Of a stretch of 13,634 nucleotides of DNA, positions 1-6,461 are shown in pieces (the first letter of the stretch is position 1; every line of letters begins with the position of its first letter). The notes below the pieces were generated by a model. The model was not told where the DNA came from, ran no database searches, and was given only the letters and a program-made list of their open reading frames with translations. The stretch is from assembly GCA_040377825.1 (NCBI GenBank), contig JBEINZ010000057.1:1-13634 (forward strand). The letters run 5' to 3'. Both the position numbers and the translations under genes were made by a program. This stretch comes from JBEINZ01 sp040377825. Its GTDB lineage: Bacteria > Pseudomonadota > Alphaproteobacteria > Rhizobiales > Ancalomicrobiaceae.

Positions 1-439
1 CCACGCCGCCGGCCGCGACCCGCGCCGCCGTCTCGCGCGCCGAGGACCGGCCGCCGCCACGATAATCGCGCAGGCCGTATTTCATATCGTAGGTGTAATC
101 CGCGTGGCCGGGCCGGAATTTGTCGCGGATGTCGCCATAGTCCTTGGAACGCTGGTCGACATTGCGGATGACAAGCGAAATCGGCGTTCCCGTCGTCACC
201 GGCCCGCCAGTGCGCTCGTCTTCAAAGACGCCGGAGAGGATCTCCACCTCGTCCGGCTCGCGACGCTGAGTGACGAACCGCGATTGGCCCGGCTTGCGCT
301 TGTCCAGCCACTGCTGCAAGTCCGGCGCCGTCAACGGCAGGCCCGGCGGGCATCCATCGACCACGCAGCCAAGCGCCGGCCCATGGCTTTCGCCCCAGGT
401 CGTCACGCGGAAGAGATGGCCGAACGTATTGTGCGACAT
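1..439 (-). CDS. aroC: Chorismate synthase, N-terminal part (cut by window edge)
   Basis: Chorismate synthase catalyses the last shikimate-pathway step, turning 5-enolpyruvylshikimate-3-phosphate into chorismate with reduced FMN in the cytoplasm. The minus strand from 439 reads MSHNTFGHLFRVTTWGESHG, the hallmark N-terminus of the family, followed by GCPPGLPL, DLQQWLDKRKPGQS, a RREPDEVEILSGVFE stretch, TGTPISL and RPGHADYTYDMKYG, then RDYRGGGRSSARET (FMN/phosphate-binding signature) near residue 130. About 146 codons are present out of some 360 usual for the family; the rest lies left of base 1. An AGGA Shine-Dalgarno-like element lies a few bases upstream of the ATG, supporting this start. 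It is divergent from the lipoprotein gene at 630. Identity is essentially certain for the part seen. Confidence 0.97.
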   Translation of the reverse strand, partial: MSHNTFGHLFRVTTWGESHGPALGCVVDGCPPGLPLTAPDLQQWLDKRKPGQSRFVTQRREPDEVEILSGVFEDERTGGPVTTGTPISLVIRNVDQRSKDYGDIRDKFRPGHADYTYDMKYGLRDYRGGGRSSARETAARVAAGGV

Positions 440-472
440 GGGATCCTACCCGCCCGAATGATGCAAGCGACG

Positions 473-500
473 TCTTAAGGCAAGGTCGAAACCGCGTCAA
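473..500 (-). promoter_or_regulatory. Putative sigma-70-type promoter of aroC
   Basis: On the minus strand TTGACG (500-495) is followed after 16 bases by TTAAGA (478-473), or after 17 by TAAGAC. The -35 match is good and the -10 match weak. It lies 34 bases upstream of the aroC ATG in the 190-base divergent spacer 440-629. I see no equally good promoter for the + strand gene at 630. This is pattern matching only. Confidence 0.33.
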
Positions 501-629
501 AGGCGCCACACCCATTGGGTTGCGGTCGACCATGCTTGATCTTTTAGTGCGTTTCGATGAGTAAATCGCTACGCGTTCCTATTCAACCGGCGGGTTGCCA
601 TCACGGATCCGATCGAAACCGGTGTCGCC

Positions 630-1097
630 ATGAATAAATATTCAATGATATCTATTATAATTGCGCTAGCGACATCGAGCTGCGCGCCGAGCACCGTCGA
701 TCTCTACTACAAGGTCGGCACCGATTTCCAAGACGTCCAATTGGCGCGGGATGAATGCAAAATGTCATCCTTCGGTGTTATTCCGCAAAACATGATGGTG
801 GAACAGACACCGGGCTATCATGACCCCGGCAACCTCGTTTGCGACGGCTACGGGACTTTCCTGGCCTGCCGGCGGGTCGGATCCTTCACGGTTCCCGGCC
901 GAACCTACACCTACGACGTCAATCAAGGCATTCGCGACCGATATGTCGAGCGATGCATGGCCGACAAAGGCTTCGCGCTCGCCGAGGTCAAGACCTGCCA
1001 GAAAGATCAACGGGGCTATGACCCCGCCGACAAGGCACCGCCGCTCAGCGAAATAAGCTGCGTCGTCTATGACCCGAGCACCGCGGTTCGAAACTAG
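630..1097 (+). CDS. Cysteine-rich putative lipoprotein, unknown function
   Basis: I do not recognise a named family. The 155-residue product starts MNKYSMISIIIALATSSC: a short basic start, a hydrophobic stretch, then Cys18 in a weak lipobox (TSSC), so it may be a lipidated envelope protein. The mature part has six more cysteines, in closely spaced pairs (LVCDGYGTFLAC, ERCMADKGFALAEVKTC), which suggests disulfides in the periplasm. The CMADKG...C pattern resembles small secreted proteins seen in many alphaproteobacteria (recollection, not a search). No strong Shine-Dalgarno precedes the ATG. The first 50 bases of the gene are distinctly AT-rich compared with neighbours. The methyltransferase follows 44 bases downstream and could be co-transcribed. 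Real gene: likely; function: unknown. Confidence 0.72.
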   Translation: MNKYSMISIIIALATSSCAPSTVDLYYKVGTDFQDVQLARDECKMSSFGVIPQNMMVEQTPGYHDPGNLVCDGYGTFLACRRVGSFTVPGRTYTYDVNQGIRDRYVERCMADKGFALAEVKTCQKDQRGYDPADKAPPLSEISCVVYDPSTAVRN

Positions 1098-1141
1098 GCC
1101 GCATCGCCAAAACCCGCGCGCCGATAATCGGAGCCTTCTCA

Positions 1142-1855
1142 ATGTCCAATGGTTGGGCGGAATCGGCCGACGCCTGGATCGCCGACCTCGGCAAACACGG
1201 GGATTACGGTCGGGCCACTGTGCTCGATGTCCCAATGACCGCGCGCGTGAGGGATCGCGGCTTCAAGTCAGCCCTTGATGTCGGCTGCGGCGAGGGCCGT
1301 TTCTGCCGGATGCTTCAGGGGATGGGGCTTGAGACCGTCGGCATCGATCCGACCGAACGGCTTCTCGAAGCTGCCCGCCAGCGCGATCCGGGCGGCGACT
1401 ACCGGCTTGGCCGCGCCGAGGCGCTCGATTTTCACGACGCAACCTTCGATCTCGTCGTGAGCTACCTGACGCTGATCGACATCCCGGATATTCGCCGCGC
1501 GATCCCGGAAATGGCCCGGGTCCTGAAGCCCGGCGGGGCGCTGTTGATCGCCAACATGACGAGTTTCAACTCCGCCGGCCCGCCGACCGGGTGGCAACGC
1601 GAGCCGGACGGGACGCCGTACTTTCCGATCGACAACTATTTGGAAGAGCGCGGCCAGTGGGTCGCTTGGCGCGGCATCAAGATCATGAACCATCATCGCC
1701 CGCTTGAGACCTATATGAGCCTGCTGCTCGGTCAAGGCCTGCAACTGACCCATTTCGCCGAACCCAAGCCGCAGGGCGGCGACCCGGCCAAAAGCGCCCG
1801 CTTCCAGCGCGTGCCGTATTTCCTGATCATGGAATGGGTGAAGCCGAGGGGGTGA
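1142..1855 (+). CDS. Class I SAM-dependent methyltransferase
   Basis: The 237-residue protein has the Rossmann-fold methyltransferase core (Methyltransf_11-like). Motif I is ALDVGCGEGRF at about 44-54, the acidic residue ending strand 2 is VGIDPT at 66-71, FDLVVSYLTLIDI at 102-114 is the motif around strand 4, and ARVLKPGGALLI at 125-136 is the typical post-motif III signature. These bind S-adenosylmethionine; the acceptor cannot be read from sequence. The C-terminal third (PYFPIDNYLEERGQW, MNHHRPLETYMSLL) forms the substrate-side cap and is typical of small-molecule methyltransferases. GGAG 8-9 bases before the ATG supports the start. The gene ends 9 bases from the convergent histidine phosphatase gene. 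Fold assignment is strong, substrate unknown. Confidence 0.9.
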   Translation: MSNGWAESADAWIADLGKHGDYGRATVLDVPMTARVRDRGFKSALDVGCGEGRFCRMLQGMGLETVGIDPTERLLEAARQRDPGGDYRLGRAEALDFHDATFDLVVSYLTLIDIPDIRRAIPEMARVLKPGGALLIANMTSFNSAGPPTGWQREPDGTPYFPIDNYLEERGQWVAWRGIKIMNHHRPLETYMSLLLGQGLQLTHFAEPKPQGGDPAKSARFQRVPYFLIMEWVKPRG

Positions 1856-1864
1856 CGGGCGCGC

Positions 1865-2461
1865 TCAAACCCACCGCCCCGCGCCGTCGCGCCAGACGAA
1901 AATCCGGTCCTGCGGCACGAAGTAGTCGGCGAGGGTCGGATCGTGGATCGCGTAGAGCACCGAGCGCAGCGCGCGATAGACGCCGCCGTGCGAGATCACG
2001 ATCACATCACGGTCGAGCGTCGCATGCCAGCGGGCCACGCGATCCCTCAGCATGACGTAGCTCTCGCCGCCCGGCGGCACGAAGTGCCATTTGTCCGCCC
2101 GCAAGGCGGCATAAGCCTCGGGGTCGCGCTTTTCGACGTCGGCGTAGCTGAGCCCTTCGAAATCGCCGAACGAGACCTCGATCAGACGAGGCTCGACCTC
2201 ATAGCCACCGACCGGCAATCCGAGTTCGCCGCGCACCAGTTCCATCGTGTCCCTCGCCCGTCCGAGCGGGCTGCCGATGAAATGCAACTCCTCCGCGTGC
2301 CGTCCGAGCCGCTGAAGCTCATCCTTCAGCGCGCGCCCGTTGCGCAACGCCTGCTCGCGGCCGAGCGCGTTCAGCGGTATATCCTGCGACCCCTGAAGCC
2401 GCGCCGTGGCGTTCCATTCGGTCTGGCCGTGACGAATATGAATGAGTGTCGAAAGCGGCAT
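1865..2461 (-). CDS. Histidine phosphatase family protein (phosphoglycerate mutase-like)
   Basis: The 198-residue product belongs to the histidine phosphatase (PGAM/CobC-like) superfamily, which forms a phosphohistidine intermediate. Visible catalytic elements are the RHGQTEWN box at 10-17 (His11 nucleophile), SPLGRARDT at 64-72, the acidic EVSFGDFEG segment at 95-103 and the second catalytic histidine in VISHGG (His158). Length fits small broad-specificity phosphatases and is shorter than the usual dPGM (about 230-250), so a glycolytic role is less likely than phosphatase activity on a small metabolite. The ATG at 2461 is chosen because the family begins just before the strand leading to RHG; in-frame upstream ATGs add only non-conserved residues. 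A histidine phosphatase next to aroC and fabI is common in Rhizobiales as I recall it. Confidence 0.9.
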   Translation of the reverse strand: MPLSTLIHIRHGQTEWNATARLQGSQDIPLNALGREQALRNGRALKDELQRLGRHAEELHFIGSPLGRARDTMELVRGELGLPVGGYEVEPRLIEVSFGDFEGLSYADVEKRDPEAYAALRADKWHFVPPGGESYVMLRDRVARWHATLDRDVIVISHGGVYRALRSVLYAIHDPTLADYFVPQDRIFVWRDGAGRWV

Positions 2462-2605
2462 GGCGTCCCGCGTCATCAATGGCAATACGCAGGAGATAAC
2501 CCTAACGGAACGCCAGAGCAATCGAACGGTTGAAAGTTGGTTACAACGAGGGTGACCAGCGCGCGAGGAAACGGCGTCCCGTATCGGGGTTACAACCGCG
2601 CAGCG

Positions 2606-3568
2606 TCACCCGCTCCGTTTCATGGCCTCGGTCGCGTCGACGATGGCCTCGGCCATGCCAGGATCGCGCGTGTCGTGGCCGGCTTGTTCCGCGACGACCA
2701 ACCGGCTACCCGGCCAGGCCCGCGAGAGCCGCCACGGCGTTACCAACGGTCCGCCGATGTCCAGTCGCCCATGGATGAGGACGCCCGGAATGCCCGCGAG
2801 CCGGTGGATACCGTCAAGCAACGCACCGTCTTCGACAAAGCCAAGATTTTGCCAGTAATGTGTGACGAGGCGCGCAAAGGCGAGGCGGAACCTGGGATCG
2901 CGATATCTTGGATGCGCGACTTGGTTTGGATCGATGGCAACGATTGCCATTTCCCAATCACACCAATCCGATGCGGCCTTCGCATGAACCGCGGGATCAG
3001 GGTCCACCAACAGCCGATGATAGGCCTCGACCAAGGTATCGGCCTCACGCTTCAGGCGCGCTGCGGATGCGAACATCTCCCAAGCATCGGGAACAAACGC
3101 GCCGACCCCGCGGGTAATCCAATCAATTTCCGCCTTGGTCGTCGTCGCGACGCTGTGCAGCACAAGCCCAGACACCCGATCGGTATGCTGGAGCGCATAG
3201 GCGAGCGCGAGGGTGGAGCCCCATGAGCCGCCCACAACAAGCCAACGCATCACATCGAAATGCCGCCGGAGCCGTTCGATATCGGCAATGAGATGGTCCG
3301 TCGTGTTTTTTGAAAGATCGATGCCGGGCTCGCTCGCATGCGGCGTGCTGCGGCCACAGCCTCGCTGGTCGAACAGGATGATCCGGTAGAATTCCGGATC
3401 GAAATACCGGCGCGCCCTCGTCGAGCGGCCGGACCCCGGCCCGCCATGGAGGACCACGGCCGGTTTGCCCGCCGGATTGCCGCACGTTTCCCAATAGATC
3501 GTTTGCCCGTCGCCGACGTCGAGCATGCCATGGTCGTAAGGCTCGATTTCAGGATAGAGGTTGGCCAT
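2606..3568 (-). CDS. pip: Proline iminopeptidase-like alpha/beta hydrolase (S33)
   Basis: The 320-residue product matches prolyl aminopeptidase of peptidase family S33, which removes N-terminal proline from peptides. Seen: N-terminal YPEIEPYDHGMLDVGDGQTIYWE, oxyanion-hole HGGPG at 41-45, ILFDQRGCGRSTPH at 64-77, nucleophile elbow GGSWGSTLAL (Ser115), the cap segment with EIDWITRGVGAFVPDAWEMF, catalytic Asp270 in HGRLDIGGP and His298 in AGHD. The family's usual LVLRG-type strand after the elbow reads LVLHSVATTT here, so substrate preference could differ from characterised enzymes. The ATG at 3568 has a GGCGGA element just upstream; the open frame runs on to 4213 but that extension is antisense to the dihydroorotase gene and is rejected. 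Divergent from the gene at 3693. Confidence 0.92.
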   Translation of the reverse strand: MANLYPEIEPYDHGMLDVGDGQTIYWETCGNPAGKPAVVLHGGPGSGRSTRARRYFDPEFYRIILFDQRGCGRSTPHASEPGIDLSKNTTDHLIADIERLRRHFDVMRWLVVGGSWGSTLALAYALQHTDRVSGLVLHSVATTTKAEIDWITRGVGAFVPDAWEMFASAARLKREADTLVEAYHRLLVDPDPAVHAKAASDWCDWEMAIVAIDPNQVAHPRYRDPRFRLAFARLVTHYWQNLGFVEDGALLDGIHRLAGIPGVLIHGRLDIGGPLVTPWRLSRAWPGSRLVVAEQAGHDTRDPGMAEAIVDATEAMKRSG

Positions 3569-3692
3569 GGAAATCCGCCGTCGCAAGAACATCGCGGGCA
3601 GCTTTGGCAGATCGCCACGTCGCGCGCGATCCCCCTCGCGAACGACCAGCGGTCTCGTTATGACAAGATCGTCGCAATCAACGGAGCCCGTC

Positions 3693-5039
3693 ATGTCGGA
3701 GACCTTCGATACGATCCTGATGAACGGCACGGTCGTCAACCACGATGGCGTGGGCGCGCGCGATATTGGGGTGCGCGGCGGGCGGATCGCGGCGATCGGG
3801 GCGCTCGGGATGGCGTCGGCAGGCGAGACGATCGACTGCACGGGGCTGCATGTTCTTCCGGGCGTGATCGATACGCAGGTGCATTTCCGCGAACCGGGCG
3901 CGACCCACAAGGAGGATCTGGAATCGGGTTCGCGCGCGGCGGTGCTCGGCGGGGTGACCGCCGTGTTCGAGATGCCGAACACCGACCCGCTGACCGTGAC
4001 GCCCGAGGCGCTCGCCGACAAGGTGTCGCGCGGCCGGCATCGGATGCATTGCGATTTCGCCTTCTGGGTCGGCGGCACGCATGCCAATGCTCGGGAAGTC
4101 GGCGCCCTGGAGCGGCTGCCGGGCGCCGCCGGGATCAAGGTCTTCATGGGCTCGTCGACGGGCGATCTGCTGGTCGCGGACGATGCGGGCGTGGCAGAGA
4201 TCCTGAGGCACACGCGCCGGCGCGCGGCGTTTCATTCCGAGGATGAATATCGCCTGGAGGAGCGCAAAGGCCTGCGCGTGCCGAACGATCCCGCCTCCCA
4301 CCCGATCTGGCGCGACGCGACCGCCGCGCTGCGCTCCACGGTGCGTCTTGTCGCGATCGCCCGGCGCGTCGGCGCGCGGATCCACGTGCTGCATATCTCC
4401 ACGACCGAGGAGATGCGTTTTCTGGCCGCGCATAAGGACGTCGCCTCCGTGGAGGTGACGCCGCATCATCTAACCCTCGTCGACGACGATTATGCTCGCC
4501 TCGGCACGCGCCTGCAGATGAACCCGCCGATTCGCTCGGCTGAGCACCGCGAAGGCGTATGGTGGGGCCTTCGCGAAGGTATTGCCGATATAATCGGCTC
4601 CGACCACGCGCCCCATACCCTTACTGAGAAAGCCAAGCCCTACCCGGCGTCCCCGGCCGGCATGCCCGGCGTGCAGACGCTGGTGCCGGTCATGCTCGAT
4701 CACGTGGCCAAGGGCCGGCTCTCGATCGAGCGTTTTGTCGACATGACGAGCTCCGGTCCGCAGCGGCTGTTCGGCATCGCCCGCAAGGGGCGCATCGCCG
4801 TCGGCTACGACGCGGACCTGACGATCGTCGACCTGAAGCGCCGCGAGACCATTACGGATGCGTGGTCGGCCTCGAAATCCGCCTGGACGCCCTATCACGG
4901 CCTGTCGGTCACCGGCTGGCCGATCGGCACGATCGTGCGCGGGCGTCGCGTCATGTGGGAGGGCGAGATCGCCACGCCCTCGATCGGCGAGCCGGTCATC
5001 TTCGCCGAGACGTTGTCGACGGGCGGAATAGACGTCTAA
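3693..5039 (+). CDS. Dihydroorotase-like cyclic amidohydrolase with Gln in HxH motif
   Basis: The 448-residue protein is an amidohydrolase of the dihydroorotase/allantoinase/hydantoinase group. Seen: beta-sandwich N-terminus, metal motif DTQVHFREPG at 60-69 (Gln62 where HxH normally has its first His; His64 and substrate-binding Arg66 kept), MPNTDPL with Asn96, GIKVFMGSSTG with Lys149 at the carboxylated-lysine position, FHSEDE His181, HVLHIST His234, GSDHAPH Asp304 and C-terminal sandwich residues. Databases usually call such proteins dihydroorotase. The Gln form recurs in rhizobial homologues I recall, so it looks like a subfamily trait rather than a sequencing error. There is no pyrB or other pyrimidine gene beside it, so it may be a paralogue with another cyclic-amide substrate. 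GGAG 7 bases before the ATG fixes the start. Its stop overlaps the convergent gene's stop. Confidence 0.9.
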   Translation: MSETFDTILMNGTVVNHDGVGARDIGVRGGRIAAIGALGMASAGETIDCTGLHVLPGVIDTQVHFREPGATHKEDLESGSRAAVLGGVTAVFEMPNTDPLTVTPEALADKVSRGRHRMHCDFAFWVGGTHANAREVGALERLPGAAGIKVFMGSSTGDLLVADDAGVAEILRHTRRRAAFHSEDEYRLEERKGLRVPNDPASHPIWRDATAALRSTVRLVAIARRVGARIHVLHISTTEEMRFLAAHKDVASVEVTPHHLTLVDDDYARLGTRLQMNPPIRSAEHREGVWWGLREGIADIIGSDHAPHTLTEKAKPYPASPAGMPGVQTLVPVMLDHVAKGRLSIERFVDMTSSGPQRLFGIARKGRIAVGYDADLTIVDLKRRETITDAWSASKSAWTPYHGLSVTGWPIGTIVRGRRVMWEGEIATPSIGEPVIFAETLSTGGIDV

Positions 5040-5656
5040 TCGTTGAGCTTGAAATAGTGCCACGTCCCGTCAGGTCCGATACCGACGGTGTAGAAGATGT
5101 ACTTCTGGGCGGATTTCATTTCCTCGTAATCCGACGAGGTAACGATCTTGTAGAGCTCGACGAGATCGGCCGGCGTGAGCCCTTCGACGCCGCGGGCGGC
5201 GTAGGACGGCCAGACGATCATCTCTTGCGGCGTGCCCGCGCCGACCTTGACCCAGCTTGCTTCCAGGATGTCGGTTAGGATGGCGAGCAGTTCCAGCCCC
5301 TCCCCATCTCCCGACTGGCTCTTCAGATAGGCGATCGGGTCGTCGATCTCGTTGACTGAAAGCGACGGCATCGTCTCGTTGCGCTGCATGACCGCCTTGA
5401 GGCGCGCCAGATCGCCGGAATAGGCTGCTTCGAGGATTGCTTCACGCGTCTTCGCCACCGCCGGCGGCAGTCCCTCCGCGCCGCGATGAACCTCCAGCGC
5501 CATGCCAGCGCCACCAAGCTTGGGCGCATCCACGGTGATCGTCTGTGTCTCGACCTTGCGCGGAGCCGTCGCCCCCGACGGGGTCCATCCCGCGAGGGAG
5601 ACAGCGACGATGACACCAAGCGAAGCCAATCCAGGAAACGAACGCTGCCTGCGCAT
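5036..5656 (-). CDS. Conserved secreted protein of unknown function
   Basis: A 206-residue product with a clear Sec signal: MRRQRSFPG, hydrophobic LASLGVIVAVSLAGW, then SGATA with likely cleavage near residue 31. The mature part is a helical domain with REAILEAAYSGDLARLKAVM (about 71-90), DDPIAYLKSQSGDGEGLELL (105-124), GTPQEMIVWPSYAARGVEGL (141-160) and a C-terminal YIFYTVGIGPDGTWHYFKLND tail. I recall near-identical tails in conserved hypothetical proteins of Rhizobiales; no enzymatic motif is visible, and no function is proposed. The ATG at 5656 is chosen over the frame opening at 5827 because it starts the signal peptide and has GGAG about 7 bases upstream. TAG at 5038-5036 overlaps the dihydroorotase TAA. 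Confidence 0.85.
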   Translation of the reverse strand: MRRQRSFPGLASLGVIVAVSLAGWTPSGATAPRKVETQTITVDAPKLGGAGMALEVHRGAEGLPPAVAKTREAILEAAYSGDLARLKAVMQRNETMPSLSVNEIDDPIAYLKSQSGDGEGLELLAILTDILEASWVKVGAGTPQEMIVWPSYAARGVEGLTPADLVELYKIVTSSDYEEMKSAQKYIFYTVGIGPDGTWHYFKLND

Positions 5657-5982
5657 GATTGCTCCAATCTCGAGATGAGCAAGTGGTGGATGACTCTCGC
5701 CAAAACGTAAAGCTTTTTTGGCCCGAAGGTTCATCAACGCTTCGATCATAAGGGTGTCATGTCGGGCCACGCCAGCTCGTCTTCGGCGTCTTGGCTGGGA
5801 GCGCAAGTTGATGGTTCGGTGTTGCAACGCTGGTGGCCAATAGACGTGAACGCGCCACCGTCCGAACGCTCCAAAAAATCAACACTTATGCCGTTGCGCT
5901 GTTAATCTTATTTGGCCTGGCGATTGCCCTGACAAGTTTGTTTCGTCGGCCTCAATGCACGAAACGCGGCCGAAACAACGGG
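5657..5982. other. Intergenic spacer between two minus-strand genes
   Basis: These 326 bases separate the secreted protein gene from the upstream 88-residue protein gene, both on the minus strand. Apart from the inverted repeats at 5940-5976 I see no convincing gene. A GTG-initiated + frame beginning at 5833 encodes a hydrophobic stretch but then runs antisense through the small protein gene and is probably spurious. A poor TTGATG-like -35 on the minus strand (around 5735) has no matching -10. The promoter of the secreted protein gene should lie here but cannot be pinpointed. Confidence 0.5.
5940..5976 (-). terminator. Overlapping inverted repeats after the 88-residue protein gene
   Basis: GTTTCGT (5940-5946) pairs perfectly with ACGAAAC (5959-5965), loop 12. 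Alternatively CGGCC (5947-5951) pairs with GGCCG (5968-5972) flanked by GTTT/AAAC. The two hairpins exclude each other. They sit 7 bases past the stop at 5983 of the minus-strand gene, where a terminator is expected, but no T-tract follows, so a rho-independent terminator is only possible, not shown. Confidence 0.3.
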
Positions 5983-6249
5983 TCACTGATAGGAGCGATA
6001 AATCGTGAATTCGCCCGCGAGAACGCGATCCGTCAGCCGCTCGGTCAAGTCGGCCACCGCCGCCTCGCCATAGCGCGTCACAAGATCGGTCATCACCGCG
6101 AAAAGGGCCGCTTGAATAACGATATCGCGCTCAATTCCTTCAGCTTCCGCCTCGATCATCGCGTCGGCGACGATCTCGTAGGCAGCGCGCTTCTTCTCCG
6201 CAACGGTCGCTTCGAAATCGTCGGATGTCAGCTCGTCAAGCATGTCCAT
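5983..6249 (-). CDS. Small acidic helical protein, unknown function
   Basis: An 88-residue product, acidic and almost wholly helical in appearance: MDMLDELTSDDFEATVAEKK, then AAYEIVADAMIEAEAEG, DIVIQAALFAVMTDLVTRYG, AAVADLTERLTDRVLAGEFT. No signal peptide, membrane span, metal motif or DNA-binding motif is obvious. The pattern of a hydrophobic middle helix (IQAALFAVMTDLV) between charged helices suggests a dimeric or partner-binding protein. I recall similar small hypothetical proteins in Rhizobiales but no function. Two ATGs, 6249 and 6243, are equally plausible; the TTG-initiated extension to 6306 runs through the likely promoter and is rejected. It stands alone between two spacers, with its own putative promoter at 6271-6300. 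Confidence 0.72.
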   Translation of the reverse strand: MDMLDELTSDDFEATVAEKKRAAYEIVADAMIEAEAEGIERDIVIQAALFAVMTDLVTRYGEAAVADLTERLTDRVLAGEFTIYRSYQ

Positions 6250-6270
6250 GGATCCACTAATCAGAGTAAA

Positions 6271-6300
6271 ATTCGACGCGTTGCAATTGCGTCGAGTCAA
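6271..6300 (-). promoter_or_regulatory. Putative promoter with embedded inverted repeat, 88-residue protein gene
   Basis: On the minus strand TTGACT (6300-6295; 5 of 6 to consensus) is followed after 18 bases by TCGAAT (6276-6271; 4 of 6). The spacer is almost filled by the inverted repeat CGACGC (6274-6279) / GCGTCG (6289-6294), loop 9, itself containing palindromic TTGCAA. A repressor bound there would block RNA polymerase. The predicted start lies roughly 15-20 bases before the ATG at 6249. Pattern-based. Confidence 0.42.
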
Positions 6301-6350
6301 CGACAAATTTTCATAGCATGGTCTAGAACGAAGAAATGCCGCGACATTGG

Positions 6351-6424
6351 AAGAATGTTAATTCTTGTTAAAATTTATGGATCAGTGGTTAACGGGATTG
6401 AACGAATTTTGCGACATTAACCAC
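6351..6424. promoter_or_regulatory. AT-rich cluster of TTAA boxes and inverted repeats
   Basis: Within this GC-rich window the spacer 6250-6461 is AT-rich. It holds four TTAA tetramers (6358, 6368, 6389, 6417), the first pair as GTTAA-N5-GTTAA, a perfect hairpin AAGAAT-GTTA-ATTCTT (6351-6366), a perfect inverted repeat GTGGTTAA (6385-6392) / TTAACCAC (6417-6424) with 32 bases between arm starts, and the octamer GCGACATT twice (6341, 6411). CtrA, the alphaproteobacterial cell-cycle regulator, recognises paired TTAA half-sites (usually N7 apart); here the first pair is N6. The cluster lies upstream of the 6271-6300 promoter and downstream of the TIGR02301 gene. Regulatory role is inferred. Confidence 0.35.
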
Positions 6425-6461
6425 GACCTATGTATCCAACGGCCTCATCGAGGCGACCAAC

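Noticed and set aside
2539..2596. GGTTACAAC twice (2539 and 2588) between the histidine phosphatase and pip genes
   Set aside because: A 9-bp repeat 49 bases apart with no promoter context; could be chance.
3569..4213. N-terminal extension of the proline iminopeptidase frame to a 535-residue protein
   Set aside because: The added 215 residues lie antisense to the dihydroorotase-like gene, are low-complexity Ser/Pro/Arg, and the family start is at 3568.
3338..4246. 302-residue + strand frame
   Set aside because: It overlaps two well-supported genes in other frames and is Arg/Gly/Ala-rich, as expected from GC-rich shadow frames.
5833..6420. 195-residue + strand frame with an initial hydrophobic segment
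   Set aside because: It starts with GTG, has no ribosome-binding site, and after the hydrophobic stretch is antisense to the 88-residue gene and its promoter region.
6442..6454. GCCTC-ATC-GAGGC hairpin just after the TIGR02301 stop
   Set aside because: Stem of five, three-base loop, no T-tract; too weak to call a terminator.
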